Positions 26,667 through 34,875 of a stretch of DNA of 34,997 nucleotides are shown piece after piece. Source of the DNA: a bacterium (lineage in GTDB: Bacteria; Elusimicrobiota; Elusimicrobia; UBA1565; UBA9628). Every line of letters starts with the position of its first letter. Position 1 is the stretch's first letter. The notes beneath the pieces are model-generated. The model was not told the DNA's origin. It saw only the letters and a program-made list of their open reading frames with translations, and did no database searches. The DNA lies in contig JAJZCM010000019.1 in the NCBI GenBank assembly GCA_021846045.1, forward strand, positions 1 through 34,997. Direction: 5' to 3'. The translations under genes and the position numbers were made by a program.

Positions 26667-26819
26667 ATGAAATCAATGCTTTTGTCGTTGGCGTTTGTGT
26701 CGGTAGGATTCTTGTTTGCGAAGGTTTCTATTGTCAGCCCCTGTTCGCCGGGACGCGTTTGCGTTCAGCCTCAAATCGTAAGCCCCTGCAGCCCGGGCCA
26801 TATTTGCATCAACGGCTAA
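26667..26819 (+). CDS. Small secreted peptide with tandem Cys repeat
   Basis: SD-like gggaggg then MKSMLLSLAFVSVGFLFAKVSIVSPCSPGRVCVQPQIVSPCSPGHICING: hydrophobic leader plus two IVSPCSPGxxC units. Confidence 0.6.
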   Translation: MKSMLLSLAFVSVGFLFAKVSIVSPCSPGRVCVQPQIVSPCSPGHICING

Positions 26820-26885
26820 TGCCTTTCCTCATAACCATAAGGTCGGCATTGTCCCGTCCTTAAGATGATTGAGGAAAGGGACTAA
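26819..26885 (-). repeat. Nested-palindrome repeat family B, copy 2
   Basis: Reverse complement TTAGTCCCTTTCCTCAATCATCTTAAGGACGGGACAATGCCGACCTTATGGTTATGAGGAAAGGCAT matches 20086-20153. Outer inverted repeat CCTTTCCTCA/TGAGGAAAGG is perfect. Confidence 0.9.
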
Positions 26886-27946
26886 AAGAAAAGACGCCCC
26901 GGCAAAATTGTCGGGGCGTCTTTTTTGAACTCTTCCATTAGTCTTCGGCGAAGAGCGGTTTCAGCAAGCCCGAAACGCAGTCCGTTGAGATTCATTTCCC
27001 ACAAATCTTCCACTTTTATTCCCAGCTCCAAATAGGCTCTTTCGTATTCGCGTCCAAGGTCGGTGTTAAAAAAGGGCGGGTCATCGGTATTGAGCGTTAA
27101 AGGAATTTGGGCCTTGAGGAGGCGCTTGAGAGGATGATGCTCGATTCTTTTGAACACTTTGAGGCAAAGATTGCTGGTCAGGGCGACATCGCAGCAGATA
27201 TTGTGAGTTTTGAGCAAATCTAAAACTTTTTTGCTTTCAACAGCCCGAACGCCGTGCTGGATGCGACGCGCTTTGAGATCCAAAACGGCTTCTTGGACGT
27301 GATGAGCGCCTTCGGTTTCTCCCGCATGGGCCACGCAAAAATAGCCAGCTTCTCTTGCGCGCTTAAAATATTCGGTGAATTTCTTTCTCGGAAATCCCTC
27401 TTCGGGACCGCCAAGGCCAATCGCCGCGATTAAAGGATTTTTCTCTTCTTCTAAAAGCCGGGTTGTGTACTCCCCGGCTTTTTCTCCCCCCTCAGCTGGA
27501 ATGTCGATAATGAGGCGGGTGACGGGGCCGCCTTTTTTCTCAAGAGATTCGAGTTTTTTTGTAACCGCATTGAGAGCTCGTTTTCCCCCAATGGCAAATT
27601 TTTCGTGATTAAAAGGAGTAAAGTGAAGCTCGGCATAACGGATATTTTGTTTTTCACAGCTTTTCGCGAAACCCTCGACCATCAATGCGTAATCGTCTTC
27701 GGTCTTAAAACAGCGGCACATGACCTGCCAGAGTTCGAGAAATTTATCGAAAGACTCAAATTCATAAAGCGCGGAGAGTTCTTTAAGCGTCCCGACTGGA
27801 AGCGAGACATGGTTTTTACGAGCCATCTTCCACAGAGTTTGCGGAGACACAGTGCCTTCAAGGTGTAAATGCAGCTCCGTTTTCGGCATCTTGCGGAAAA
27901 ATTCCAAAGCGCTCATGGTTTCCTTTTGCACGGAATCTGGAACCAA
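26882..27946 (-). CDS. add: Adenosine deaminase
   Basis: MPKTELHLHLEGTVSPQTLW; CVAHAGETEGAHHVQEAVLDLKARRIQHGVRAV; PLTLNTDDPPFFNTDLGREY. Confidence 0.93.
   Translation of the reverse strand: MVPDSVQKETMSALEFFRKMPKTELHLHLEGTVSPQTLWKMARKNHVSLPVGTLKELSALYEFESFDKFLELWQVMCRCFKTEDDYALMVEGFAKSCEKQNIRYAELHFTPFNHEKFAIGGKRALNAVTKKLESLEKKGGPVTRLIIDIPAEGGEKAGEYTTRLLEEEKNPLIAAIGLGGPEEGFPRKKFTEYFKRAREAGYFCVAHAGETEGAHHVQEAVLDLKARRIQHGVRAVESKKVLDLLKTHNICCDVALTSNLCLKVFKRIEHHPLKRLLKAQIPLTLNTDDPPFFNTDLGREYERAYLELGIKVEDLWEMNLNGLRFGLAETALRRRLMEEFKKDAPTILPGRLFF
26889..26926. terminator. Strong intrinsic (bidirectional-looking) terminator overlapping the add 3' end
   Basis: AAAAGACGCCCCG-gcaaaattgt-CGGGGCGTCTTTT(TT): perfect 13-bp stem, T-run on the plus side and A-run on the other. 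Confidence 0.88.
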
Positions 27947-28023
27947 CCATTTCCTCGCTTAAGCTCGGTCATCTCGTAATTATAGCGAAAAGAGGCGATT
28001 AAATTTTTTGCTAGGATACAAGC

Positions 28024-29604
28024 ATGGCGACACAAGTGAGACCTGAGGCCGAGGAAAACAGGGCTTATCATCAGAATTTGATTTCAGAACTTAATTCCCG
28101 TTTGGAAACGGTTCGCCTGGGGGGACCCGAAAAGGCAGTGAGCCTCCATAAAAAACGCGGGAAATTGACGGCCAGAGAGCGCATCGAAAAGTTAATTGAC
28201 CCAGGGTCTTATTTTCTGGAATTTTCACCGCTTGCCGCTTTCGGGCTTTATGACAACGAAGTTCCGTCGGCCGGAATTGTCGCTGGAATGGGAGTAGTCA
28301 GCGGACGTCTTTGCGTTCTTGCCGCCAATGATGCGACGGTTAAGGGCGGAACCTATTTTCCAGAAACCATTAAAAAACATTTGCGTGCGCAAGAAATCGC
28401 GCTTCAAAACCGTTTGCCCTGTATTTATTTGGTGGACTCCGGCGGGGTTTTTCTGCCGAAACAGGCTGAGGTTTTTCCGGACAAAGAGCATTTCGGGCGC
28501 ATTTTCTATAATCAGGCCCTCATGTCTTCGCTGGGAATTCCTCAAATTTCAATCGTGATGGGTATGTGCACCGCGGGAGGAGCCTACGTCCCGGCGATGT
28601 CGGATGAGGCAATTATCGTGCGCAATCAGGGAACGATTTATCTTGGAGGCCCCCCCTTGGTCAAAGCGGCAACTGGAGAAGAATCCACGGCGGAAGAATT
28701 GGGCGGCGGCGATATGCACAGCCGAGTTTCCGGAGTTACCGATTATCTGGCCGATAACGACGAAGAAGCCATTCGGATTTGCCGCTCCTTGGTTGAGAAT
28801 CTTAATCTTCCGGCTTTTAAGTGGGGCGTTGGGGCTGAACCGAAATATTTGGCGGATGAACTCTATGAGATCATCAATCGCGATTTAAGGCGTCCCTGCA
28901 ACGTGACGGATATCGTTTTTCGGTTAGTCGATGACAGCCGCTTTCAGCAGTTTAAGCAATATTACGGGCAGACCCTGGTTTGCGGTTTTGCCAAAATTAT
29001 GGGCCACCCCGTTGGAATTTTGGGAAATCAAGGCATTTTGTTTGCGGAATCAGCCCTTAAGGGCGCGCATTTTATCGAGCTTTGTTGCCAAAGAAAGGTT
29101 CCAATTCTTTTTCTACAGAACATCACCGGATTCATGGTTGGAAAAGATTATGAACAGGCGGGAATCATCAAGCATGGAGCGAAACTCGTGCAAGCCGTTT
29201 CAACCGCCAATGTTCCGAAGCTAACGGTCATGGTGGGTTCCTCCAATGGCGCCGGCAACTACGCGATGTGCGGACGGGCCTATAACCCAAGGTTTCTTTT
29301 TACATGGCCCAATGCGCGAGTTTCCGTCATGGGGGCCGAGCAGGCGGGGGCGGTGATGGGTTTGATTAAAAAAGAGCAGCTCTTGCGCGAGCATAAGGAA
29401 ATTTCCGCTAAAGAAATGGAAGCGATAGCCCTTCCGGTGCGCAAGCAATATGAGACCGAGGGGAATCCCTATTATGGAACCGCCCGGCTGTGGGATGACG
29501 GGATTATCATTCCCTCTCAGACCCGCCAGATTTTAGGTTTTTGCCTCTCCGCCGTCTTGAATGCTCGGGTTGACGATCCCCGCTATCCTGTTTTTAGAAT
29601 GTGA
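28024..29604 (+). CDS. mccB: Acyl-CoA (probably methylcrotonoyl-CoA) carboxylase carboxyltransferase subunit
   Basis: [92 protein letters not shown]. Followed by other leucine-degradation genes. Confidence 0.92.
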   Translation: MATQVRPEAEENRAYHQNLISELNSRLETVRLGGPEKAVSLHKKRGKLTARERIEKLIDPGSYFLEFSPLAAFGLYDNEVPSAGIVAGMGVVSGRLCVLAANDATVKGGTYFPETIKKHLRAQEIALQNRLPCIYLVDSGGVFLPKQAEVFPDKEHFGRIFYNQALMSSLGIPQISIVMGMCTAGGAYVPAMSDEAIIVRNQGTIYLGGPPLVKAATGEESTAEELGGGDMHSRVSGVTDYLADNDEEAIRICRSLVENLNLPAFKWGVGAEPKYLADELYEIINRDLRRPCNVTDIVFRLVDDSRFQQFKQYYGQTLVCGFAKIMGHPVGILGNQGILFAESALKGAHFIELCCQRKVPILFLQNITGFMVGKDYEQAGIIKHGAKLVQAVSTANVPKLTVMVGSSNGAGNYAMCGRAYNPRFLFTWPNARVSVMGAEQAGAVMGLIKKEQLLREHKEISAKEMEAIALPVRKQYETEGNPYYGTARLWDDGIIIPSQTRQILGFCLSAVLNARVDDPRYPVFRM

Positions 29605-30392
29605 TGAGTCAATCGCTCGCGGTCAAACAAGACGGTTCTGTTGTGACAGTTGCGCTCAATCGCCCGGAAATTCGAAATGCGCTCGATGAAAAGGCGCTCG
29701 CGGAATTAGCCGGTTTTTTTTCAAAGTCTCCCCTTTTAGAAAAGGCCAACGCCGTTATTTTGCGCGGAGAAGGCCCTGATTTTTGCGCGGGGGCCGATAT
29801 TCGCTGGATGCGCCGCGCGGCTGATTATCCGCCGGCAAAAAACCGAAAGGATGCGCGGCTCTTAAGCGCCGCTTTAAAGGCTATTGACGAGTGCCCGGTT
29901 CCGGTTATTGCCCGCGTTCATGGCGGAATTTACGGCGGAGGCTTGGGGCTCATTGCCGCTTCCGACATAGTTTTAGCCGATGAAAATTCAAAAATGCGTT
30001 TTTCCGAATGCCGGCTTGGGATATTGCCTTCAGTTATTTCAGCTTTTGTTTTACCCAAAATTGGCGCATCGAGCGCTAGACGCCTTTATTTGACCGGGGA
30101 AGTCTTTAAAGCCGGTTTTGCCAAGGAAATTGGCCTAGTCCATGAAGTTTGTTCCGCTGAAGTATTAGACGCGCGCGTTTTTGAGTTGATCGGCCAAATT
30201 CTCCTCAATGGCCCCCGGGCCAATCGCCTGGCCAAGTCTTATTTGCGGGAACTTCAGGAATTGCCCCGCAAAAAAAGAGAAAAATTTTCAATTGATACCT
30301 TGGTAAAGGCCCGGTCTTCCTCGGAGGCGAAAGAAGGCCTCTCCGCCTTCCTTGAGAAAAGAAGCCCCTCGTGGGTCATTAAAAAACAGTGA
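29601..30392 (+). CDS. liuC: Enoyl-CoA hydratase/isomerase family, probable methylglutaconyl-CoA hydratase
   Basis: [68 protein letters not shown]. Confidence 0.88.
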   Translation: MMSQSLAVKQDGSVVTVALNRPEIRNALDEKALAELAGFFSKSPLLEKANAVILRGEGPDFCAGADIRWMRRAADYPPAKNRKDARLLSAALKAIDECPVPVIARVHGGIYGGGLGLIAASDIVLADENSKMRFSECRLGILPSVISAFVLPKIGASSARRLYLTGEVFKAGFAKEIGLVHEVCSAEVLDARVFELIGQILLNGPRANRLAKSYLRELQELPRKKREKFSIDTLVKARSSSEAKEGLSAFLEKRSPSWVIKKQ

Positions 30393-31288
30393 AGCGGCCA
30401 AATCCAATCCTCATCGAGATGGCCCCTAGAGACGGGCTTCAAAGTCAACATAGTCTTATTCCGACCGAAGCCAAAGTCTCTTTTATCGAGGCTTTATCGG
30501 AATCAGGGCTTTCTGAAATTGAAGCCGGCGCCTTTGTTTCCCCTAAGGCCGTTCCCGCCATGGCGGATTCTCTATTGGTTTTTCAAAAGATGAAAAGAAA
30601 AAAAGGAGTCGTCTATTCAGCCTTGGCGCCCAATGAAAAAGGCTTGGATTTGGCGGTTTTGGCCGGCGTAAATAAAATTGCCGTGTTTACCGCGGCCTCC
30701 GAGACTTTCAATCAAAAAAACATAAACGCTACAACGAAAGAATCCCTCAAGCGCTTCTTGCCGGTTGTTTCAAAAGCCAAGATAGCGAGCCTTCCAATTC
30801 GAGGTTATGTGTCGACCGCGTTTTTTTGTCCGTATGAAGGGAGAATCAGTCCGGAGGCGGCGCTGAGGGTCTGTTTGGAACTCCTGGATCTGGGGGTTGA
30901 TGAAATTTCGATCGGCGATACTATCGGACGAGCTTGTCCGGATGATGTGCGGAGGCTCTTGGACCTCTGCTTGAAAAAAATTCCCGCAGATAAAATGGCT
31001 CTTCATTTCCACGACACTTATGGAATGGCGGTGGCCAATGCCTTGGCCGCATGGGATGAATATAAAATCGCCCGTTTTGACGCTTCTTCCGGCGGAATCG
31101 GCGGATGTCCTTACGCGCCGGGGGCTTCCGGAAACGTCGCATTAGAAGACTTGGCCTTTGCCTTTGAGTCTTGTGCGGGCAAGACGGGAGTTGATTTAAA
31201 AAAAATTAATAAGGCCTTGGACGGAATCGCCCCCTACATAGAGAAACCGTTCTCTTCACGGCTGCAAACCTTAAGGAGTGCGCTATGA
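30389..31288 (+). CDS. mvaB: Hydroxymethylglutaryl-CoA lyase
   Basis: IEMAPRDGLQSQ; AVFTAASETFNQKNIN; ISIGDTIGRACP; LHFHDTYGMAVANALAAW; GGIGGCPYAPGASGNVALEDL. Confidence 0.95.
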   Translation: MKRPNPILIEMAPRDGLQSQHSLIPTEAKVSFIEALSESGLSEIEAGAFVSPKAVPAMADSLLVFQKMKRKKGVVYSALAPNEKGLDLAVLAGVNKIAVFTAASETFNQKNINATTKESLKRFLPVVSKAKIASLPIRGYVSTAFFCPYEGRISPEAALRVCLELLDLGVDEISIGDTIGRACPDDVRRLLDLCLKKIPADKMALHFHDTYGMAVANALAAWDEYKIARFDASSGGIGGCPYAPGASGNVALEDLAFAFESCAGKTGVDLKKINKALDGIAPYIEKPFSSRLQTLRSAL

Positions 31289-31974
31289 TTTATTACCGAT
31301 ACCACTTTAAATTTGAAAACGGGACCGAAAAAATTTTTGAGATTAAATTAGATGAGGAAAATTTAAGCATTCAAAATACCATTCCGGCTCCGCTGCCGGA
31401 ATGGGCGAGTCTCAATGTTTCAAAATGCGAGAACTGTCCGTTGAGCCAAGAGTCGGTTCCGTTTTGTCCGACGGCGGCTTCCATCGTAGGGCTAACCCGT
31501 TCTTTCTCGGAGGTGATGTCAATTGAACCGGCAGAAGTGATGGTCGAAAGTTCAGCCCGCAACTATTATAAAAAAGTTCCCGCCCAGCAAGGACTTTTTT
31601 CGCTTCTGGGAATTTACATGGCGACTAGCGGCTGCCCGGTAACTCAAAAGCTTCGCCCCATGGTGCGTCATCATCTTCCTTTCTCCTCCTCCTCGGAAAC
31701 GATTTACCGCGTCTTGACGATGTATTTAGCGGCCCAGTATTACCGGATGCGGAAGGGATTGGCTCCCGATTGGGAGCTTCACGATCTGATCCGTTTTTAT
31801 GAAGACATTCAAAAAGTCAATGTTGGTTTTAGCCAACGCTTGCGGCAAGCGGTTAAGGAAGAATCTTTGACAAACGCGGTCGTAATGCTCGACACCTTGG
31901 CTTCTTTGTTTCACCACTTTTCCAAGAAAAGCGTGGATTCTCTGGAAAATCTCTTTAAGGCTTATCTGAAATAA
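31285..31974 (+). CDS. Uncharacterised conserved-looking protein with Cys motif (KCENCPL...PFCPTA), possibly DUF6901-like
   Basis: Start ATG overlaps the HMG-CoA lyase TGA stop (ATGA). 229 aa with SKCENCPLSQESVPFCPTAASI. Confidence 0.55.
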   Translation: MIYYRYHFKFENGTEKIFEIKLDEENLSIQNTIPAPLPEWASLNVSKCENCPLSQESVPFCPTAASIVGLTRSFSEVMSIEPAEVMVESSARNYYKKVPAQQGLFSLLGIYMATSGCPVTQKLRPMVRHHLPFSSSSETIYRVLTMYLAAQYYRMRKGLAPDWELHDLIRFYEDIQKVNVGFSQRLRQAVKEESLTNAVVMLDTLASLFHHFSKKSVDSLENLFKAYLK

Positions 31975-31979
31975 ACCCC

Positions 31980-32008
31980 TTGACGAAACGTCCGTTTTCC
32001 GGTACGCT
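31980..32008 (+). promoter_or_regulatory. Sigma70-type promoter for the TA module
   Basis: TTGACG-17 nt-TACGCT immediately upstream of the GTG start at 32015. Confidence 0.5.
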
Positions 32009-32014
32009 TAGAGT

Positions 32015-32257
32015 GTGACTACTTTGACCGCAAGTTCCGCTAGGGCGCGGCTCTATAGGTTGCTTGATGAAACCGCTTCTTCCCATGAGCCGGTTCAGAT
32101 TACCGGGAAGCGCTCCAGCGGAGTCTTGGTTTCCGAAGAGGATTGGCGCTCCATTCAGGAGACTCTTTATCTCCTTTCCATGCCTGGGATGCGAAAATCC
32201 ATCCGGGCAGGGCTTCAAACGCCGCTTAAAAAAACATCCTCAAAGCTTCGCTGGTGA
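32015..32257 (+). CDS. yefM: Type II antitoxin, Phd/YefM family
   Basis: TASSARARLYRLLDETASSHEPVQITGKRSSGVLVSEEDWRSIQETLYLL; GTG start; overlaps the toxin gene. Confidence 0.88.
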   Translation: MTTLTASSARARLYRLLDETASSHEPVQITGKRSSGVLVSEEDWRSIQETLYLLSMPGMRKSIRAGLQTPLKKTSSKLRW

Positions 32258-32517
32258 ACTGGCAGATCGTCTTTACGAAACAGGCCCAGAAAGACGCCAA
32301 GAAACTTGCCGCTACGGGGTTGCGGTCAAAGGCGGAAGCGCTTCTTCGTATTCTTGGGCGCGATCCTTTTCAAAACCCTCCTCGCTTTGAAAAGCTTGTT
32401 GGTGATCTCGCTGGCGCTTATTCCCGCCGCATCAATATCCATCATCGCCTCGTTTATCAAGTCCTTCCGGGAGCTAAAATGGTTAAGGTCATCCGGCTTT
32501 GGACTCATTACGAATAA
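32254..32517 (+). CDS. yoeB: Type II toxin, YoeB/Txe family
   Basis: WQIVFTKQAQKDAKKLAATGL; YSRRINIHHRLVYQVL; VIRLWTHYE. Confidence 0.9.
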   Translation: MNWQIVFTKQAQKDAKKLAATGLRSKAEALLRILGRDPFQNPPRFEKLVGDLAGAYSRRINIHHRLVYQVLPGAKMVKVIRLWTHYE

Positions 32518-32592
32518 GTATTAGCCAACTACAAAATCACCACAAGTAAAAAACCGGTTTCCCAATTAATGGAGGTTTCATAACGAGTCTCT

Positions 32593-32664
32593 TGCGCCCG
32601 AGAGGAATTGAACCTCTACTTACAGCTTCGGAGGCTGTCGTGATATCCGTTTCACTACGGGCGC
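32593..32664 (-). tRNA. tRNA-Arg (anticodon CCG)
   Basis: Reverse complement GCGCCCGTAGTGAAACGGATATCACGACAGCCTCCGAAGCTGTAAGTAGAGGTTCAATTCCTCTCGGGCGC folds as a cloverleaf with loop CT-CCG-AA. Confidence 0.93.
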
Positions 32665-32680
32665 GAAAAAAATTAAAATA

Positions 32681-32719
32681 GGGACGGTAAAATAGGATTA
32701 GGTCCCATTTTACCGTCCC
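32681..32719. repeat. Perfect 13-bp inverted repeat GGGACGGTAAAAT / ATTTTACCGTCCC
   Basis: 32681-32693 and 32707-32719 with a 13-nt loop, just downstream of the rplA stop. Confidence 0.85.
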
Positions 32720-32727
32720 CAGCTTGG

Positions 32728-33411
32728 TTAGAACTTCTGGTTAGGATCGACGGATATCCCGGGACCCATGCTGGATGAGAGAGTCACGCTCATCATGTAG
32801 GTCCCTTTGGAGGATGAGGGCTTGGCCTTTTGGACGGCTTCCAAAACGGCTTTCGCGTTTCCGACGATTTTGGCCGGATCAAAAGAGGCTTTTCCCACCG
32901 GGACATGGAGGATTCCGTAATCATCCACTTTGTATTCGACGCGTCCGGCTTTAAGTTCCTTGACGGCTTTTCCTAATTCGATGGCGACCGTGCCGCTCTT
33001 GGGGTTGGGCATGAGTCCGCGAGGGCCAAGAATTTTTCCGAGTTTGGAAAGGTCTTTCATCATGTCCGGAGTCGCAACTAAGATGTCAAATTCCAAGAAT
33101 CCTTTTGATATCTGGTCGATCAAATCATCTCCTCCAACGATATCGGCTCCAGCAGCGGAAGCTTCTTTTTGCTTTTCCCCTCTAGTGACGACCGCTACTT
33201 TCTTGGTTTTACCGAGTCCGTTCGGCAAAACGACGGTGCCGCGAACCTGTTGGTCGGCTTGTTTCGGGTCGACTCCCAAGCGAACATGGAGTTCAATGGT
33301 CTCGTCGAATTTTGCCGTCGCGCATTTCTTGGAAAGAGCCGAGGCTTCCTCCAAGGCGTAAAGCTTGCCGACTTCTACTTCTTTAGCTGCCAATACTGTT
33401 CTTTTTCCCAT
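32728..33411 (-). CDS. rplA: 50S ribosomal protein L1
   Basis: KFDETIELHVRLGVDPKQADQQVRGTVVLPNGLGK; LGPRGLMPNPKSGTV. Confidence 0.97.
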   Translation of the reverse strand: MGKRTVLAAKEVEVGKLYALEEASALSKKCATAKFDETIELHVRLGVDPKQADQQVRGTVVLPNGLGKTKKVAVVTRGEKQKEASAAGADIVGGDDLIDQISKGFLEFDILVATPDMMKDLSKLGKILGPRGLMPNPKSGTVAIELGKAVKELKAGRVEYKVDDYGILHVPVGKASFDPAKIVGNAKAVLEAVQKAKPSSSKGTYMMSVTLSSSMGPGISVDPNQKF

Positions 33412-33415
33412 ATTC

Positions 33416-33844
33416 TTATCCTATGACCTCAATTCCCATTGAACGCGCAGTTCCTTTAACCATTTCAACGGCGCTTTTTAAGTCCTTGGTGTTTAAATCC
33501 GGCATTTTTTGGGTCGCGATTTCTTCCGCTTGCTTGACGGTAATTTTGCCGACTTTGTTGCGATTTGGCTCGCCGGAGGCTTTGGCCAAACCCGCCGCGC
33601 GTTTGAGAAGAGAAGAAATAGGCGGCATTTTGGTGACAAAGGTAAATGAGCGGTCATCAAAAACGGTTAAAACCACTGGAATGGTCATTCCCGATTCCGC
33701 TGATTTCGTGCGTTCATTGAACTGCTTGCAGAAATCCATGATGTTGACGCCATGTTGTCCCAATGCTGGTCCCACAGGCGGGGCGGGAGTCGCTCCACCA
33801 GCTGGGATTTGGAGTTTAACTTGTGTTTTTACTTTTTTGGCCAT
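33416..33844 (-). CDS. rplK: 50S ribosomal protein L11
   Basis: [44 protein letters not shown]. Confidence 0.97.
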   Translation of the reverse strand: MAKKVKTQVKLQIPAGGATPAPPVGPALGQHGVNIMDFCKQFNERTKSAESGMTIPVVLTVFDDRSFTFVTKMPPISSLLKRAAGLAKASGEPNRNKVGKITVKQAEEIATQKMPDLNTKDLKSAVEMVKGTARSMGIEVIG

Positions 33845-33867
33845 TCTATTTTCCTCTTATTATATGT

Positions 33868-34416
33868 TTACACTTTTTCAACTTGCAGAAAATCAAGTTC
33901 AACGGGGGTCGGGCGTCCAAAAATGGTCACCATGGCTTTTATTTTGGCCTTGGGCTCGTTGATTTCTTCGACGATTCCAACAAAATGCCTGAAAGGTCCC
34001 TCGATGATGCGGATGTTTTCCCCCTTCTCGAATTGAATCGCGGGGCGCGGCTTTTCCGCCGAGGTTGAATCGGTCAAATTCTGAATGGAGAGGACTTCTT
34101 CCTCGGGAAGAGGAGTCGGGTGGGGCTCTCCCAGAAAACCCGCAACCCCGGGAATGCCTTTAACCGCCCAATAAGTGATCTCATCAACTTGCATATCCAC
34201 CAGAATATAGCCGGGAAAAAATTTTCTCTTTGAGACTTTCTTTTTGTTTTTTTTGATTTCAACAACGTCTTCCATCGGTACTAAAACTTTGAAAATCTTG
34301 TCTTGAAGCTTTTCCGTCTCGATCTTGCTCTGGAGAAGCCGGGTCACTTTTTCTTCATGCCCTGTCTGCGTGTGAAGGACATACCAGCCGCGCGTCACGG
34401 ATTGAGTTTGCGTCAT
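33868..34416 (-). CDS. nusG: Transcription termination/antitermination protein NusG
   Basis: WYVLHTQTGHEEKVTRLLQ; FFPGYILVDM; GENIRIIEGPFRHFVGIVEEIN; KOW domain. Confidence 0.96.
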   Translation of the reverse strand: MTQTQSVTRGWYVLHTQTGHEEKVTRLLQSKIETEKLQDKIFKVLVPMEDVVEIKKNKKKVSKRKFFPGYILVDMQVDEITYWAVKGIPGVAGFLGEPHPTPLPEEEVLSIQNLTDSTSAEKPRPAIQFEKGENIRIIEGPFRHFVGIVEEINEPKAKIKAMVTIFGRPTPVELDFLQVEKV

Positions 34417-34604
34417 TACCTGCCTCCTAATACGGCGCCTAAAATAACTGATAAAACAAAATCAATTCCCGCTATATAAAGCGAGAAGAGAAGAACCAAA
34501 ATGATGACCACCCGGGTTGACTCAAAGGCTTGCTTGCGAGTCAGCCAAGAAGACTTTTTTAGTTCTGAATAAGCTTCTTGTACAAATTGCGTTGCTTTGT
34601 TCAT
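34416..34604 (-). CDS. secE: Preprotein translocase subunit SecE
   Basis: FVQEAYSELKKSSWLTRKQAFESTRVVIILVLLFSLYIAGIDFVLS; located upstream of nusG. Confidence 0.92.
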   Translation of the reverse strand: MNKATQFVQEAYSELKKSSWLTRKQAFESTRVVIILVLLFSLYIAGIDFVLSVILGAVLGGR

Positions 34605-34618
34605 GGTTTATATCCGCG

Positions 34619-34691
34619 CGGGGGCGCCAGGACTTGAACCTGGAGTCTTGGTTTTGGAGACCAATGGTTTAGCCAATTAACCGACACCCCC
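34619..34691 (-). tRNA. tRNA-Trp (anticodon CCA)
   Basis: Reverse complement GGGGGTGTCGGTTAATTGGCTAAACCATTGGTCTCCAAAACCAAGACTCCAGGTTCAAGTCCTGGCGCCCCCG; anticodon loop CT-CCA-AA. Confidence 0.93.
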
Positions 34692-34697
34692 AATTAG

Positions 34698-34853
34698 CTA
34701 TTGCTTGGACTCCTTGTGCGCGGTCGACTTCCCGCATTTGCGGCAAAACTTATTGACTTCCAGCTTGTAATCCTTTTTTTTACCGCGCTGAAAGGCGTAG
34801 TTTTTGTCTTTGCACGCCGAACACGCGAGAATTGTGATGATTCTGTCGCCCAT
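34698..34853 (-). CDS. rpmG: 50S ribosomal protein L33
   Basis: MGDRIITILACSACKDKNYAFQRGKKKDYKLEVNKFCRKCGKSTAHKESKQ. The ORF-track start at 34985 is an upstream over-extension into tuf. Confidence 0.93.
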   Translation of the reverse strand: MGDRIITILACSACKDKNYAFQRGKKKDYKLEVNKFCRKCGKSTAHKESKQ

Positions 34854-34875
34854 AGTTTCCTCTAGTTTAATTTTT

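Noticed and set aside
22871-26819. Calling the ThiF + nitroreductase + Cys/Ser peptide set a thiazole/oxazole (TOMM) RiPP cluster
   Set aside because: No YcaO cyclodehydratase, peptide is on the opposite operon, and the ThiF/nitroreductase pair looks more like split Rv1355c/MoeY. Kept only as a speculative remark.
33423-33962. 179-aa plus-strand ORF opposite rplK
   Set aside because: Antisense of conserved ribosomal protein/NusG coding sequence.
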